A stretch of 39,821 nt of DNA from an uncultured Clostridia bacterium (GCA_947304495.1 CAMZBG010000007.1:1-39821), one strand, 5' to 3'; positions 25,317-33,770 are shown, counted from the first letter of the stretch. Program-made: numbers and translations. Notes: generated from the sequence alone by a model not told the origin.

Positions 25317-25895
25317 ATGAACGATAATCAAAACAATAATACTAATCCTCAATTAAATATCTTAAATAATTTAAATATTAATCCTATGCAAACTCCGGTT
25401 GATAACACTAATCAACCAAATAATAATACATGGCAAAGTGCTCCAACGATTAATTTTGAAAATGATTCTGTAGCCCCAGCACCAACAATTCAAGAACCGG
25501 TAACACCTGTGGCTCCTAATCAAAATCCCAATAATAATGTTACTTTAGGAACTACCAGTAACACCACATATATAAGTACCATTAGTACACCTAATGATAC
25601 CACATTAGATATGACAACGCCACTAGATTCAGTGAATACTGTAGTTAGTAATGAACAAGAAGCATATATCAATAATTTAAATGTCGATGGTGCTTATAAT
25701 CGTATGGAAAAAAGTGAAGTACCAGAATATATAAATGATCCTCAAGTTAGAGAAAATATGGATCCAAATAAAAAAAATACTGTACCAATTACTAAAGAAC
25801 TTAAAACAGTTATTATAATTGCTATAGTATTATTAGTGTTTATCTTTATTATGCCAGAAGTCTTTGACTGGATCAGTAATCTTAGATTTAATTAA
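25317..25895 (+). CDS. Tail-anchored Asn/Thr/Pro-rich disordered protein
   Basis: This is a 192-residue protein. Residues 1-105 are low complexity (Asn, Thr, Pro), for example NNNTWQSAPTINFEND and NTTYISTISTPNDTT. Next comes a more ordinary segment (QEAYINNLNVDGAYNRMEKS, then EYINDPQVRENMDPNKK). A C-terminal membrane helix follows (about 165-183, TVIIIAIVLLVFIFIMPEVF), with few residues after it. It is therefore a tail-anchored protein with its disordered part in the cytoplasm. The GGAGG ribosome site is strong. It is co-transcribed with the preceding N-anchored disordered protein. Its 3' end overlaps the convergent RNHCP gene by 63 nt. No known family is recognised. Confidence 0.65.
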   Translation: MNDNQNNNTNPQLNILNNLNINPMQTPVDNTNQPNNNTWQSAPTINFENDSVAPAPTIQEPVTPVAPNQNPNNNVTLGTTSNTTYISTISTPNDTTLDMTTPLDSVNTVVSNEQEAYINNLNVDGAYNRMEKSEVPEYINDPQVRENMDPNKKNTVPITKELKTVIIIAIVLLVFIFIMPEVFDWISNLRFN

Positions 25896-26204
25896 TATAT
25901 GATATGGATTTGCTGATAACCTGATAATTTCATCATAATTATCATCATCCGCAGCAATATTCTTATGAATTTGACCACATTTTAAACACTTATATATAAT
26001 TTTATAAGTGTTTTTATATTTCTCAATTCCTATAGGTTTCATTAATCCCATACAATTATTACTTCTATCACCAGGGTTGATATCTACATGTTTTGAATAA
26101 AGACACTTGGGACAATGATCTCTAGCAGTATAATTAAGTCTATCGACATCATACCCACAATTATCACATTTAAATCCCTCATCTATCATTGTAAAGTTTT
26201 TCAT
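25833..26204 (-). CDS. RNHCP-domain zinc-ribbon protein
   Basis: This 123-residue protein contains paired zinc-ribbon motifs: FKCDNCGYDV, ARDHCPKCLYSKHVDINPGD (the RNHCP core, here RDHCP), NNCMGLMKP, and YKCLKCGQIHKNIAADDD. These match the small RNHCP family (Pfam) found in many Gram-positives; function is unknown, but nucleic-acid binding is plausible from the ribbons. The conserved domain ends near residue 100. The last ~20 residues run antisense into the tail-anchor region of the convergent neighbour, which may reflect stop-codon drift. The ATG at 26204 follows AGGTGATTGA. It is driven by the minus half of a mirror-symmetric divergent promoter. Confidence 0.85.
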   Translation of the reverse strand: MKNFTMIDEGFKCDNCGYDVDRLNYTARDHCPKCLYSKHVDINPGDRSNNCMGLMKPIGIEKYKNTYKIIYKCLKCGQIHKNIAADDDNYDEIIRLSANPYHILIKSKITDPVKDFWHNKDKH

Positions 26205-26219
26205 TCAATCACCTAAAAA

Positions 26220-26288
26220 AATTATATAACAAAAATGCCTTTATTACAAATATAAACTTGTAATATAACGTCTTTTTGTTATATAATT
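26220..26288. promoter_or_regulatory. Mirror-symmetric divergent promoter pair
   Basis: A perfect 16-bp inverted repeat (26220-26235 and 26273-26288, AATTATATAACAAAAA and its complement) encloses a 7-bp inverted repeat ATTACAA / TTGTAAT (26243-26249, 26258-26264). The plus strand reads TTGTAA (26258-26263), 18 nt, TATAAT (26282-26287). The minus strand reads TTGTAA (26244-26249), 17 nt, TATAAT (26221-26226). Both genes thus receive near-identical promoters. The perfect symmetry beyond the hexamers could also be a protein-binding site. Confidence 0.75.
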
Positions 26289-26306
26289 GAGAAAAGGAGA
26301 GTTATT

Positions 26307-26534
26307 ATGGAATATAGCAATATTTTTGAATTATATAAAGCTTTAGCTCCTGTTTTTAGTGTCAAAAGAAGATTGTTAACTATAACTAATTATCAATCAC
26401 TAAAAGATGAAGATATTTTTAAATACCTAGCTAAAACTAAATGGCAAAATGCTCATGATTTAACTATTTCAGAAATGGTCAATGACATAATAACTTTAGA
26501 TGTTAGCGAATTAGCAAAAGAAAGAGGAAACTAA
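26307..26534 (+). CDS. ComN/Post_transc_reg-type small protein
   Basis: This 75-residue protein ends with DIFKYLAKTKWQNAHDLTIS followed by EMVNDIITLDVSEL. That matches the ComN family (Pfam Post_transc_reg) pattern of IW-x-YL-x3-KW...L-x-EMVNDI. In Bacillus subtilis ComN affects competence by post-transcriptional control of comE and interacts with the division-site protein DivIVA; the role here is inferred by family. The ribosome site AAAGGAGAG precedes the ATG. Its stop codon is one base from the secDF start, so the two genes are translationally linked, a neighbourhood also seen in other Bacilli. Confidence 0.8.
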   Translation: MEYSNIFELYKALAPVFSVKRRLLTITNYQSLKDEDIFKYLAKTKWQNAHDLTISEMVNDIITLDVSELAKERGN

Positions 26535-26535
26535 A

Positions 26536-28818
26536 ATGAAGAAAAAGAATTTTATTATCTACACAATTATTGTTTTAATGATTACCTTTATTTGTTGTTA
26601 TTTTATTTATCCATTAATAAATAAAATAAATTTTGGATTAGATTTACAAGGAGGATTCGAAGTCTTATATGAAGTAGAACCCTTAAAAGAAGATGAAGAA
26701 TTAACTCAAGAAATGTTATATTCAACCTATAAATCTATTCTTAAAAGAATTGATGTCCTTGGAGTTTCAGAACCTGAAATAACTATCGAAGGAGATAATC
26801 GCATTCGTATAAAATTGGCTGGTATTACCAATGCAAATGATGCCAGAAATACCATTTCATCTACAGCTATCTTATCATTTAGAGATTATAATGATAATCT
26901 ACTTATGACTAGTGATGTCTTAGGTGGAGAAGCTAGAGTAGGCCAAGATGATATGGGTAAACCAGCAGTCAGTTTACGAATTAAAGACACTGATACTTTC
27001 TATGAAGTAACCAAGAAAGTAAAGAATATGACCAATAATATAATGGTAATTTGGCTAGATTATGATGAAACTAAAGATTCATATATTAATGAAAAAAATA
27101 AAGCTGAAATGGCGGCTCGTAGAAATGAAAAAGCTGGTTGTGGTACTACTGAATCTCACTGTTTATCAGCAGCTATCGTTAACAAAGCTTTTGCTAGTGA
27201 TGTTATCATTCAAGGAAACTTTACTAAAGAAGAAGTTACCTCTTTAGTAGAACTAATCAATTCAGGAGCTCTTCCAACTAAATTAAATGAAATATCATCA
27301 AGAACAGTTGAAGCATCATTTGGAGCAGATTCCCTAAGTAAAACCTTAACTGCCGGTGTCGTTGGTATCATCTGTGTTGTTGCCTTAATGATAGTTATCT
27401 ATCGTTTCTCTGGCTTTATTGCTTCATTTGGCTTAATACTATATACCTTTATCTCATTTAGTATTTTCTATCTTATCGATGGTGTCTTGACCCTTCCTGG
27501 TATTGCAGCAATGCTTTTAGGTATTGGAATGGCTGTCGATGCCAACGTAATCTGTTTTGAAAGAATTAAAGAAAATCTAATTATTGGTAAAAGCTTATCT
27601 GAAGCATATGAAATAGGTAACAAAAATAGCTTTACCAGCATCATAGACGCTAATGTTACTACCATTATTGCTGCTATCATTATGTTTATTTTAGGACAAA
27701 GTTCTGTTAAAGGCTTTGCTACAATGTTAATTATCAGTATTCTTGTAACGATTGTAGTAATGGTATACTTAATTAAATTTATCTTAAAATTATTTGTTAA
27801 AACGGGTATCTTTAATAATAAACCTGAATTGTTCATTGGTTTAAATAAAAAGAAAATAACTAAAGAAAGACATATTATAATTCCATATCAAAAAATAGAT
27901 GCTGTAAAAACTAGTAAAAAATGCTTTATTACTACTGGCTTAATATTTATAATTGGTATCCTTATGTTTATCATAACTGGAGCTAATTATGGTGTCGATT
28001 TTACTGGTGGAACCAGTATAACTATCAATAAAGATAATAATATAAGTGTTGAAAAAGTAAAAAATATCTTAACTGAAAATAACTATACTATTGAAAAAAC
28101 TAGTAACAACGATAAAGAAATAACTATAACTATTAGTGAAGTGTTAGAAAAAGAAGCTATTACTAATCTAACTTCTAAATTAAAAGATGAATATAACTTA
28201 AATAGTGATATCTATGTAGTTAGTAAAGTAGTAAAACAAGAATTAGTAAAAAATGCTATTAAATCACTATTGTTTGCTAGTATTGGTATTATTATCTATG
28301 TTGCTATTAGATTTAGATTTAACTATGCAATTAGTGGCATTGTAGCTTTAATTCACGATATTGCCTTTACATATCTATTCTTTACAGTCTTTAAGATTGA
28401 AATTAATTCTATCTTTATTGCCGCTATTCTAACTATTATTGGTTATAGTATTAACGATACTATTGTTACCTTTGATATTATTAGGGATACCTATAAACAA
28501 AAATATAAAAATATTATTACAAATCAAAATGATTTAACTAATTTAGTTAATGAAAGTATTCGTAGAACATTATCTAGAACTATCCTAACTACCATTACTA
28601 CTATCATTCCTGTAATAATCTTATTAATATTTGGTTCTCATGAAATAATAACCTTCAATATTGCCTTATTGGTAGGCTTTATTGCTGGTACTTATTCTTC
28701 AATCTTTATTTCTAATATGTTATGGTTATATCTTGAAAAAAGACGTATTAGTAAACCTCAAAAAAAATATGACGATGATGAAGTAGAAGAATTGAAAGTA
28801 AGAGGTATAAATTGTTAA
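26536..28818 (+). CDS. secDF: Fused SecDF protein-export membrane protein
   Basis: This 760-residue RND-superfamily protein uses the proton gradient to help complete SecYEG/SecA export. The SecD half (residues 1-430) has a membrane helix, the GLDLQGGFEVLYEV motif, a P1-like exported domain, and five more helices (TLPGIAAMLLGIGMAVDANV, with the conserved Asp). The SecF half (about 450-745) starts YGVDFTGGTSITI and contains IGYSINDTIVTFDIIRD. Fusion of SecD and SecF is usual in Bacillus and relatives. Cys occur in the periplasm-facing loop (CGTTESHC). It directly follows the ComN-like gene and precedes relA by 23 nt; together with secA it serves the surface proteins of this window. Confidence 0.97.
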   Translation: MKKKNFIIYTIIVLMITFICCYFIYPLINKINFGLDLQGGFEVLYEVEPLKEDEELTQEMLYSTYKSILKRIDVLGVSEPEITIEGDNRIRIKLAGITNANDARNTISSTAILSFRDYNDNLLMTSDVLGGEARVGQDDMGKPAVSLRIKDTDTFYEVTKKVKNMTNNIMVIWLDYDETKDSYINEKNKAEMAARRNEKAGCGTTESHCLSAAIVNKAFASDVIIQGNFTKEEVTSLVELINSGALPTKLNEISSRTVEASFGADSLSKTLTAGVVGIICVVALMIVIYRFSGFIASFGLILYTFISFSIFYLIDGVLTLPGIAAMLLGIGMAVDANVICFERIKENLIIGKSLSEAYEIGNKNSFTSIIDANVTTIIAAIIMFILGQSSVKGFATMLIISILVTIVVMVYLIKFILKLFVKTGIFNNKPELFIGLNKKKITKERHIIIPYQKIDAVKTSKKCFITTGLIFIIGILMFIITGANYGVDFTGGTSITINKDNNISVEKVKNILTENNYTIEKTSNNDKEITITISEVLEKEAITNLTSKLKDEYNLNSDIYVVSKVVKQELVKNAIKSLLFASIGIIIYVAIRFRFNYAISGIVALIHDIAFTYLFFTVFKIEINSIFIAAILTIIGYSINDTIVTFDIIRDTYKQKYKNIITNQNDLTNLVNESIRRTLSRTILTTITTIIPVIILLIFGSHEIITFNIALLVGFIAGTYSSIFISNMLWLYLEKRRISKPQKKYDDDEVEELKVRGINC

Positions 28819-28841
28819 AATAATAGAAAGTGGGTGATATC

Positions 28842-30995
28842 ATGAGTGTAAAGACAGAAAATATTAGTATTGAAGATCTTCTTAATAAAGTAAAAACATA
28901 TGATGATAATGAAGAAAATCTAAATCTTATCAGAAAAGCATATGAATATGCCTATAAAAAGCATTTCTCACAAAAAAGAATTACTGGTGATGACTATATA
29001 ACTCATCCCTTAAATGTTGCTTGGATATTAACTGATGTTAATGCTGATAGTGAAGCAATTGCTGCTGCTTTATTACATGATACCATCGAAGACTCTGATA
29101 GTACTTTTGATGAAATTAAAAATTTATTTGGTGAAGCAATAGCCAAAATAGTTGATGGTGTTACTAAAATAAATCGATTAAAATTCTCATCAGATTCTGA
29201 ACAGATGGCTGCTAACCAAAGAAAAATATTAGTAGGCTTATCATCTGATGTTAGAGTATTAATTGTTAAACTAGCTGATAGACTTCATAATATGCGTACT
29301 CTATATGTACTATCAGAAACAAAACAAAAACGTAAAGCTAAAGAAACATTAGAAATTCTAACTCCGGTAGCACATCGTCTGGGTATGTATAAGTTAAAAT
29401 CAGAACTAGAAGATTTGTCACTTAGATATCTAAATCCCGATGCATACTACGAAATAGTTGAAAAACTAAACCTTAAAAAGACCGAAAGAGATGAAGCTGT
29501 CGGCAAAATGTTAGATGAAGTAAGTAAACTATTGACTGAGCATAATATTCCTCACGAAATAAAAGGACGCAGTAAAAGTATCTATAGTATTTATAATAAA
29601 ATGAATAAAGGCAAAAAATTTGAAGATATCTATGATATTTTAGCTTTGAGAGTATTTGTTAATACTGAGCAAGAATGCTATTTAGCCTTAGGTTTAATCC
29701 ATTCAAAATATAAACCTGTACCTAAGCGCTTCAAAGACTATATAGCTATGCCTAAAACTAATCTATATCAATCTCTTCATACGACTATCTTTGGTATCGA
29801 TGGCGAATTATTTGAAATACAAATAAGAACTTATGAAATGGATAAAATAGCTGAATATGGTATTGCATCTCACTGGGCATATAAGGAAAGTAAATCTGCT
29901 AGTGTCAAAGATCAGATGGAACAGAAACTTGAAATATTCAGGAGTATTATTGAATTAAATGAAGATTCTAATACCCCAGAAGAATTTATTACTAATGTTA
30001 AGAAGGATATCCTGTTTAATGACTCTATCTATGTTTATACCCCTAAAGGTGATGTTATTGAACTACCTAATGGTGCTACTTGTGTTGATTTTGCCTATCG
30101 TGTTCATAGTGAAGTAGGGGATAAAATGGTTGGTGCTATCGTCAATGATAGTATTGTTCCTTTGGACTATACTTTAAAAAATGGTGATATCATCAAAGTA
30201 AATACCAGTAAATTATCTAAAGGACCAAATAAAGATTGGCTAAATTTTGTTACTACTAGTCAAGCTAGAAATAAAATTAAAGCTTTTTATACTAGAAGAG
30301 AAAAAGATGAAAATCTATCTCGTGGTCAAGAAGTGTTAGAAAATGCTATTCGTCGTAAGCATTTAAGCATTAGTGAAGTTTTGGATGACCATTTATCTAC
30401 TATTCTAGATACCTTCAAATTAAAAGATTTAGATGATTTATATCTAGCTATAGGCTCTGGTAAATATACCGTTGCCTCAATAATGAAATTGGTTAACAAA
30501 AAGGAAGATCCTAAAGAAATAGCTCTTAAAAAAGCTACTCCAGGGCCTAAAAAACAAATATATAAAAATGATGTCTTAGTTGAAGGTATGAACGAAATAA
30601 AAGTAACTTTAAGTGGATGTTGTAAGCCAATTCCTGGTGATAATATAATTGGCTATATTACCAAAGGCTCTGGTATTACTGTTCACCGTAGTAGTTGCAA
30701 AAATATTATTGATTTAGATGAAAGATTAATAAATGTTAAATGGAATGATGCTGTTACTAAGAGATTTCCTACTGATTTATTAATATATACTAATATTGAT
30801 GATAACTTATTGAGTATCATCACTGCTGCTTCAGCTAATAACGTTATGATTGACTCTATCAATACAATTACTAAAAGTGAATTTAGAATTTATACCTTGA
30901 CTATCTTGGTAGAAAATACAGCTGTATTAGATAAGTTTTGCAAGAATTTAAATAATTTAAAATTTGTAACAAAAATAGAAAGGCAGATGAATTAA
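28842..30995 (+). CDS. relA: Bifunctional (p)ppGpp synthetase/hydrolase (Rel)
   Basis: This is a 717-residue long RSH enzyme. The HD hydrolase domain is intact (THPLNVAWILTDV, AALLHDTIEDSD, KLADRLHNMRTL). The synthetase domain carries KGRSKSIYSIYNKM, DILALRVFV and MPKTNLYQSLHTTIFG. A TGS domain (SIYVYTPKGDVIELPNGATC), a zinc-finger/ridge segment (VTLSGCCKPIPGD, VHRSSCKNI) and a C-terminal ACT domain follow. It can therefore both make and degrade the alarmone in response to starved ribosomes. The ATG at 28842 follows GGGTGAT; the in-frame GTG at 28830 is upstream of that site. Its stop overlaps the dtd ATG, as in Bacillus where dtd also follows relA. Confidence 0.97.
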   Translation: MSVKTENISIEDLLNKVKTYDDNEENLNLIRKAYEYAYKKHFSQKRITGDDYITHPLNVAWILTDVNADSEAIAAALLHDTIEDSDSTFDEIKNLFGEAIAKIVDGVTKINRLKFSSDSEQMAANQRKILVGLSSDVRVLIVKLADRLHNMRTLYVLSETKQKRKAKETLEILTPVAHRLGMYKLKSELEDLSLRYLNPDAYYEIVEKLNLKKTERDEAVGKMLDEVSKLLTEHNIPHEIKGRSKSIYSIYNKMNKGKKFEDIYDILALRVFVNTEQECYLALGLIHSKYKPVPKRFKDYIAMPKTNLYQSLHTTIFGIDGELFEIQIRTYEMDKIAEYGIASHWAYKESKSASVKDQMEQKLEIFRSIIELNEDSNTPEEFITNVKKDILFNDSIYVYTPKGDVIELPNGATCVDFAYRVHSEVGDKMVGAIVNDSIVPLDYTLKNGDIIKVNTSKLSKGPNKDWLNFVTTSQARNKIKAFYTRREKDENLSRGQEVLENAIRRKHLSISEVLDDHLSTILDTFKLKDLDDLYLAIGSGKYTVASIMKLVNKKEDPKEIALKKATPGPKKQIYKNDVLVEGMNEIKVTLSGCCKPIPGDNIIGYITKGSGITVHRSSCKNIIDLDERLINVKWNDAVTKRFPTDLLIYTNIDDNLLSIITAASANNVMIDSINTITKSEFRIYTLTILVENTAVLDKFCKNLNNLKFVTKIERQMN

Positions 30996-31432
30996 TGAGA
31001 GTTGTCGTTCAAAGATGCGATAATGCTAGTGTCTCTGTTGATAATAAAATAGTAGGTAAAATAGATAAAGGTGTAATGCTCTTAGTCGGTTTTACCGAAG
31101 GAGATGATAGTAAAACTATCGATTATATGGTCAATAAAGTAATTAATTTACGTATATTTGATGATGAAAATGGTATTATGAATAAAAGTTTATTAGATGT
31201 TTCTGGCAGTATTTTGTCCGTAAGTCAATTTACCTTGTATGGCGATGCCAGTAAAGGTAATCGGCCAAGCTATGTTAAAGCTTTACCAGGTAATATCGCC
31301 ATAAAACTATATGAAGAGTTTAATCAAAAATTAAAAGCTAATAATATCAAAGTAGAAACAGGTATCTTTGGTGCTGAAATGAAAGTATCTTTAATAAATG
31401 ATGGACCAATCACAATTTTACTAGAAAAATAA
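30995..31432 (+). CDS. dtd: D-aminoacyl-tRNA deacylase
   Basis: This 145-residue proofreading enzyme hydrolyses D-amino acids from tRNA. The start MRVVVQRCDNASVSVD is the usual family beginning. The active-site SQFTLYGD is followed by KGNRPSY, and the C-terminal IIND-GP motif appears as SLINDGPITILLE. The length is typical (about 147). It overlaps relA by one base (TAATG), a conserved relA-dtd pairing. A terminator follows at 31442-31477. Confidence 0.97.
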   Translation: MRVVVQRCDNASVSVDNKIVGKIDKGVMLLVGFTEGDDSKTIDYMVNKVINLRIFDDENGIMNKSLLDVSGSILSVSQFTLYGDASKGNRPSYVKALPGNIAIKLYEEFNQKLKANNIKVETGIFGAEMKVSLINDGPITILLEK

Positions 31433-31441
31433 TTGTAAAAT

Positions 31442-31477
31442 AAAAGTAGACTTAGTAAATAAAGTTTACTTTTTTTA
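31442..31477 (+). terminator. Intrinsic terminator of comN-secDF-relA-dtd
   Basis: Stem AAAAGTAGACTT / AAGTTTACTTTT (31442-31453, 31462-31473, one G-T pair) is followed by T4. The 3' arm contains the -35 of the next promoter. Confidence 0.85.
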
Positions 31478-31493
31478 AACATTTTGCTATATT
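31465..31493 (+). promoter_or_regulatory. Promoter of the SEDS (ftsW-like) gene
   Basis: -35 TTTACT (31465-31470, within the upstream terminator arm), a 17-nt spacer, and extended -10 TTTGC-TATATT (hexamer 31488-31493). Confidence 0.7.
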
Positions 31494-31514
31494 TATATAA
31501 AGGATAGTGATACC

Positions 31515-32660
31515 ATGAAGAATAATACAAAATTAGATAAACCATTACTAGTTGTCATGTTCGTTTTTATTATCTTTGGTTTAATTATGGTTCTAAGTGC
31601 TTCTTCTATGGCATCATATATGCGTTATCATAATAGTATTTATTATTACCTAATAAGACATGGAATATTTATTTTAATAGGTATGGTAGCTTTTCTTATT
31701 GCTATCTATTTGCCGACAAAATTCTTTAAATCAATTTCGCCATTCCTAACTGGTATTTTAATTATTTCCCTATATGGTCTATTTGTATTAGGTGCAGTTT
31801 ATAATTCAAGTCAGAGTTGGTATGATTTAAAAATAATTACTGTCCAACCAAGTGAAATTGGAAAAATAATCTTAATTCTCTTTTTAGCTTATTATTATAA
31901 TAAGCATAAAAAAGAATTAGATAATCAATGGACATTATTAAAACCAATCATAATTTGTTTAGTATCCATAGGTGCTGTAGCTATGCAACCAGATTTGGGA
32001 ACTGCTGCCGTTATCTTTGGTATTGTTTTGCTAATATTCTACGCATTACCACTAGAACGTGATACCCGTAAACCAATTAACCGTATCTTCTTTGGCGGTA
32101 TCCTTTTAGCAGGATTAGCCCTTATCTTAACTGGTGGTTCATTCTTAAGAGATTATCAATTAAAAAGATTTCAATTCTTAAATCCTTGTGAAAGATATGA
32201 AGAAAAAACAGGATATCAGTTATGTAATAGTATTATTGCTCTAAAAAATGGCGGTTTAACTGGTAAAGGAATAGGGGAAAGTACCCAAAAATATTTATAT
32301 TTACCAGAGTCTCATACCGACTTTATTTTCCCAATTATTGTTGAAGAATGGGGCCTAATTGTTGGTTTAATCATAATCTTTGCTTATTTATTTATGCTTT
32401 ATCGCATTTTAAATATTGCTAAAAGAACAGACAATCTAGGAAATGCCATTATTGCCTATGGTGTCTTTGCTTACTTATTGTTTCATATTGCTATCAATTT
32501 AATTGGAGTCCTAAATATAGGACCATTAACTGGTGTTCCACTACCATTCTTATCATATGGTGGAAGCTATACTATAACTTTACTATTCTCTATGGGATTA
32601 GTCCAAAGAGTCCATTATGAAACATATAAGAAAAACAAACATAAAGCTATAAAAGAATGA
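31515..32660 (+). CDS. FtsW/RodA/SpoVE (SEDS) peptidoglycan glycosyltransferase
   Basis: This is a 381-residue polytopic protein with about ten membrane helices. Signature regions include VLSASSMASYMRYHNS, TVQPSEIGKIILILFLAYYY, VAMQPDLGTAAVIFGIVLL, ESHTDFIFPIIVEEWG and GPLTGVPLPFLSYGGSYT. SEDS proteins polymerise lipid II with a class B PBP. The VPLPFLSYGGS end and a single Cys-containing loop (NPCERYEEKTGY) fit the FtsW/SpoVE branch better than RodA, but RodA cannot be excluded, so no symbol is given. Its stop is TGA, confirming the standard code. It is a single-gene unit between its own promoter and terminator. Confidence 0.92.
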   Translation: MKNNTKLDKPLLVVMFVFIIFGLIMVLSASSMASYMRYHNSIYYYLIRHGIFILIGMVAFLIAIYLPTKFFKSISPFLTGILIISLYGLFVLGAVYNSSQSWYDLKIITVQPSEIGKIILILFLAYYYNKHKKELDNQWTLLKPIIICLVSIGAVAMQPDLGTAAVIFGIVLLIFYALPLERDTRKPINRIFFGGILLAGLALILTGGSFLRDYQLKRFQFLNPCERYEEKTGYQLCNSIIALKNGGLTGKGIGESTQKYLYLPESHTDFIFPIIVEEWGLIVGLIIIFAYLFMLYRILNIAKRTDNLGNAIIAYGVFAYLLFHIAINLIGVLNIGPLTGVPLPFLSYGGSYTITLLFSMGLVQRVHYETYKKNKHKAIKE

Positions 32661-32675
32661 TAAATCATTCTTTTT
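32651..32675 (+). terminator. Intrinsic terminator of the SEDS gene
   Basis: Stem AAAAGAATGA / TCATTCTTTT (32651-32660, 32665-32674) with a 4-nt loop includes the stop codon. Confidence 0.82.
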
Positions 32676-32678
32676 ATC

Positions 32679-32708
32679 TTGACTCACTACAAGTTAATTT
32701 TATATAAT
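32679..32708 (+). promoter_or_regulatory. Promoter of the winged-helix/phosphoesterase gene
   Basis: -35 TTGACT (32679-32684), an 18-nt spacer, and -10 TATAAT (32703-32708). This is the closest match to the consensus in the window. The GGGGGGA ribosome site follows at 32722. Confidence 0.75.
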
Positions 32709-32732
32709 TGTATTAGAAGTAGGGGGGACATC

Positions 32733-33749
32733 ATGCCAAACATCGTATTTCAAGTTTTATCATTAATTAGAGAAGAATATTCGCTAAATGAAATGTCACA
32801 AATATTAAATTTACCACATAAAGATTTATATGGTTACATAAATATATTAGAAAGCAGAGGCTTTGACTTCGAAAGAAAATATTACTATTCAGGTGATATA
32901 GTCTATCTTCCAAGAACGAGCGTTTCTCCACTAAGAACACCATATACGAATATATATACCTCTAGTACCGATAAAACATTTAAAGCACTATTAATTGCTG
33001 ACTTACATATTGGTAATTGCTTAGAAAGACTAGACATCTTACAAATATTGTTCGACTATTGTGCAAAAGAAGGCATCAATGTCATTATCTGTTGTGGTGA
33101 CTTTCATGATGGTGTGCTTACTGGTAATGGTAAAAAGAAATACCCTGATAGTATGCTTAATGCCAAAAATAAATACCCTGATAGCATTGATACTATAGAC
33201 TATTGCTTAAATGCTTATCCCCATGATGATCATATTATAACCTATACCATTCTTGGTAATCACGATATCAGTTTTTGGGACTATACAGGTCAAAATTTTG
33301 CTGAAACCCTAATCAACCACCGCCATGATATTGTTCCTTTAGGCTATGGTAAAGGTGAACTTCACGTTAAAAATGATATTATTGTCGTAAAACATAAATT
33401 GACAGCTGCCTATAAGCCACCTAATCCAGAAATTATACCACCTCTTTTAGTACTTAAAGGACATTCACATGGTACAAAAGTCAATATGAATCATACCGGA
33501 TTATGTATCGTAAACGTTCCTACATGTTGCGATATCGTTAAAGAAGATTTTATACCTGGAGCTATCAAAATGACCCTTGAATTTGATCATGGTCTCTTTA
33601 GTGAAGGTATGTTTGAACAACTAATGGTTGATAATGGTAGAGTAGTTAGGGTAAATGAAATATTATGTGATTTATCATTTGGTAAAGATACACCTACTGA
33701 AATTCTTCTTGAAGAAGATAGAATTAAAAAATTAGTCAAAGAAAAATAA
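32733..33749 (+). CDS. Winged-helix plus calcineurin-like phosphoesterase fusion protein
   Basis: This is a 338-residue protein. Residues 1-48 look like a small helix-turn-helix (SLNEMSQILNLPHKDLYGYI), and residues 55-80 like a linker. A metallophosphoesterase domain follows with every metal-binding motif: ADLHIGN (Asp90, His92), CGDFHDG (Asp123), LGNHDIS (Asn176, His177), VVKHKL (His221) and KGHSHGTKV (His244, His246). The enzyme should hydrolyse a phosphomonoester or diester. Substrate unknown; the HTH suggests a nucleic-acid link. An imperfect 33-nt tandem duplication (33138-33170, 33171-33203) repeats KYPDS inside the domain. The ATG 32733 follows GGGGGGA; upstream in-frame starts lie before the promoter. 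I do not recognise a named family for the whole protein. Confidence 0.8.
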   Translation: MPNIVFQVLSLIREEYSLNEMSQILNLPHKDLYGYINILESRGFDFERKYYYSGDIVYLPRTSVSPLRTPYTNIYTSSTDKTFKALLIADLHIGNCLERLDILQILFDYCAKEGINVIICCGDFHDGVLTGNGKKKYPDSMLNAKNKYPDSIDTIDYCLNAYPHDDHIITYTILGNHDISFWDYTGQNFAETLINHRHDIVPLGYGKGELHVKNDIIVVKHKLTAAYKPPNPEIIPPLLVLKGHSHGTKVNMNHTGLCIVNVPTCCDIVKEDFIPGAIKMTLEFDHGLFSEGMFEQLMVDNGRVVRVNEILCDLSFGKDTPTEILLEEDRIKKLVKEK

Positions 33750-33770
33750 TAACTAAGTTATTATTTTTTT
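33745..33770. terminator. Bidirectional intrinsic terminator
   Basis: Stem AATAATAAC / GTTATTATT (33745-33753, 33757-33765) with a TAA loop lies between converging genes, with T5 on the right and an A-rich left flank. Confidence 0.82.

Noticed and set aside
24930..25352. Long minus-strand ORF opposite the Pro/Asn-rich gene
   Set aside because: Its Trp/His-rich composition is the antisense image of Pro/Asn/Met codons; it has no ribosome site or domain and spans two plus-strand genes.
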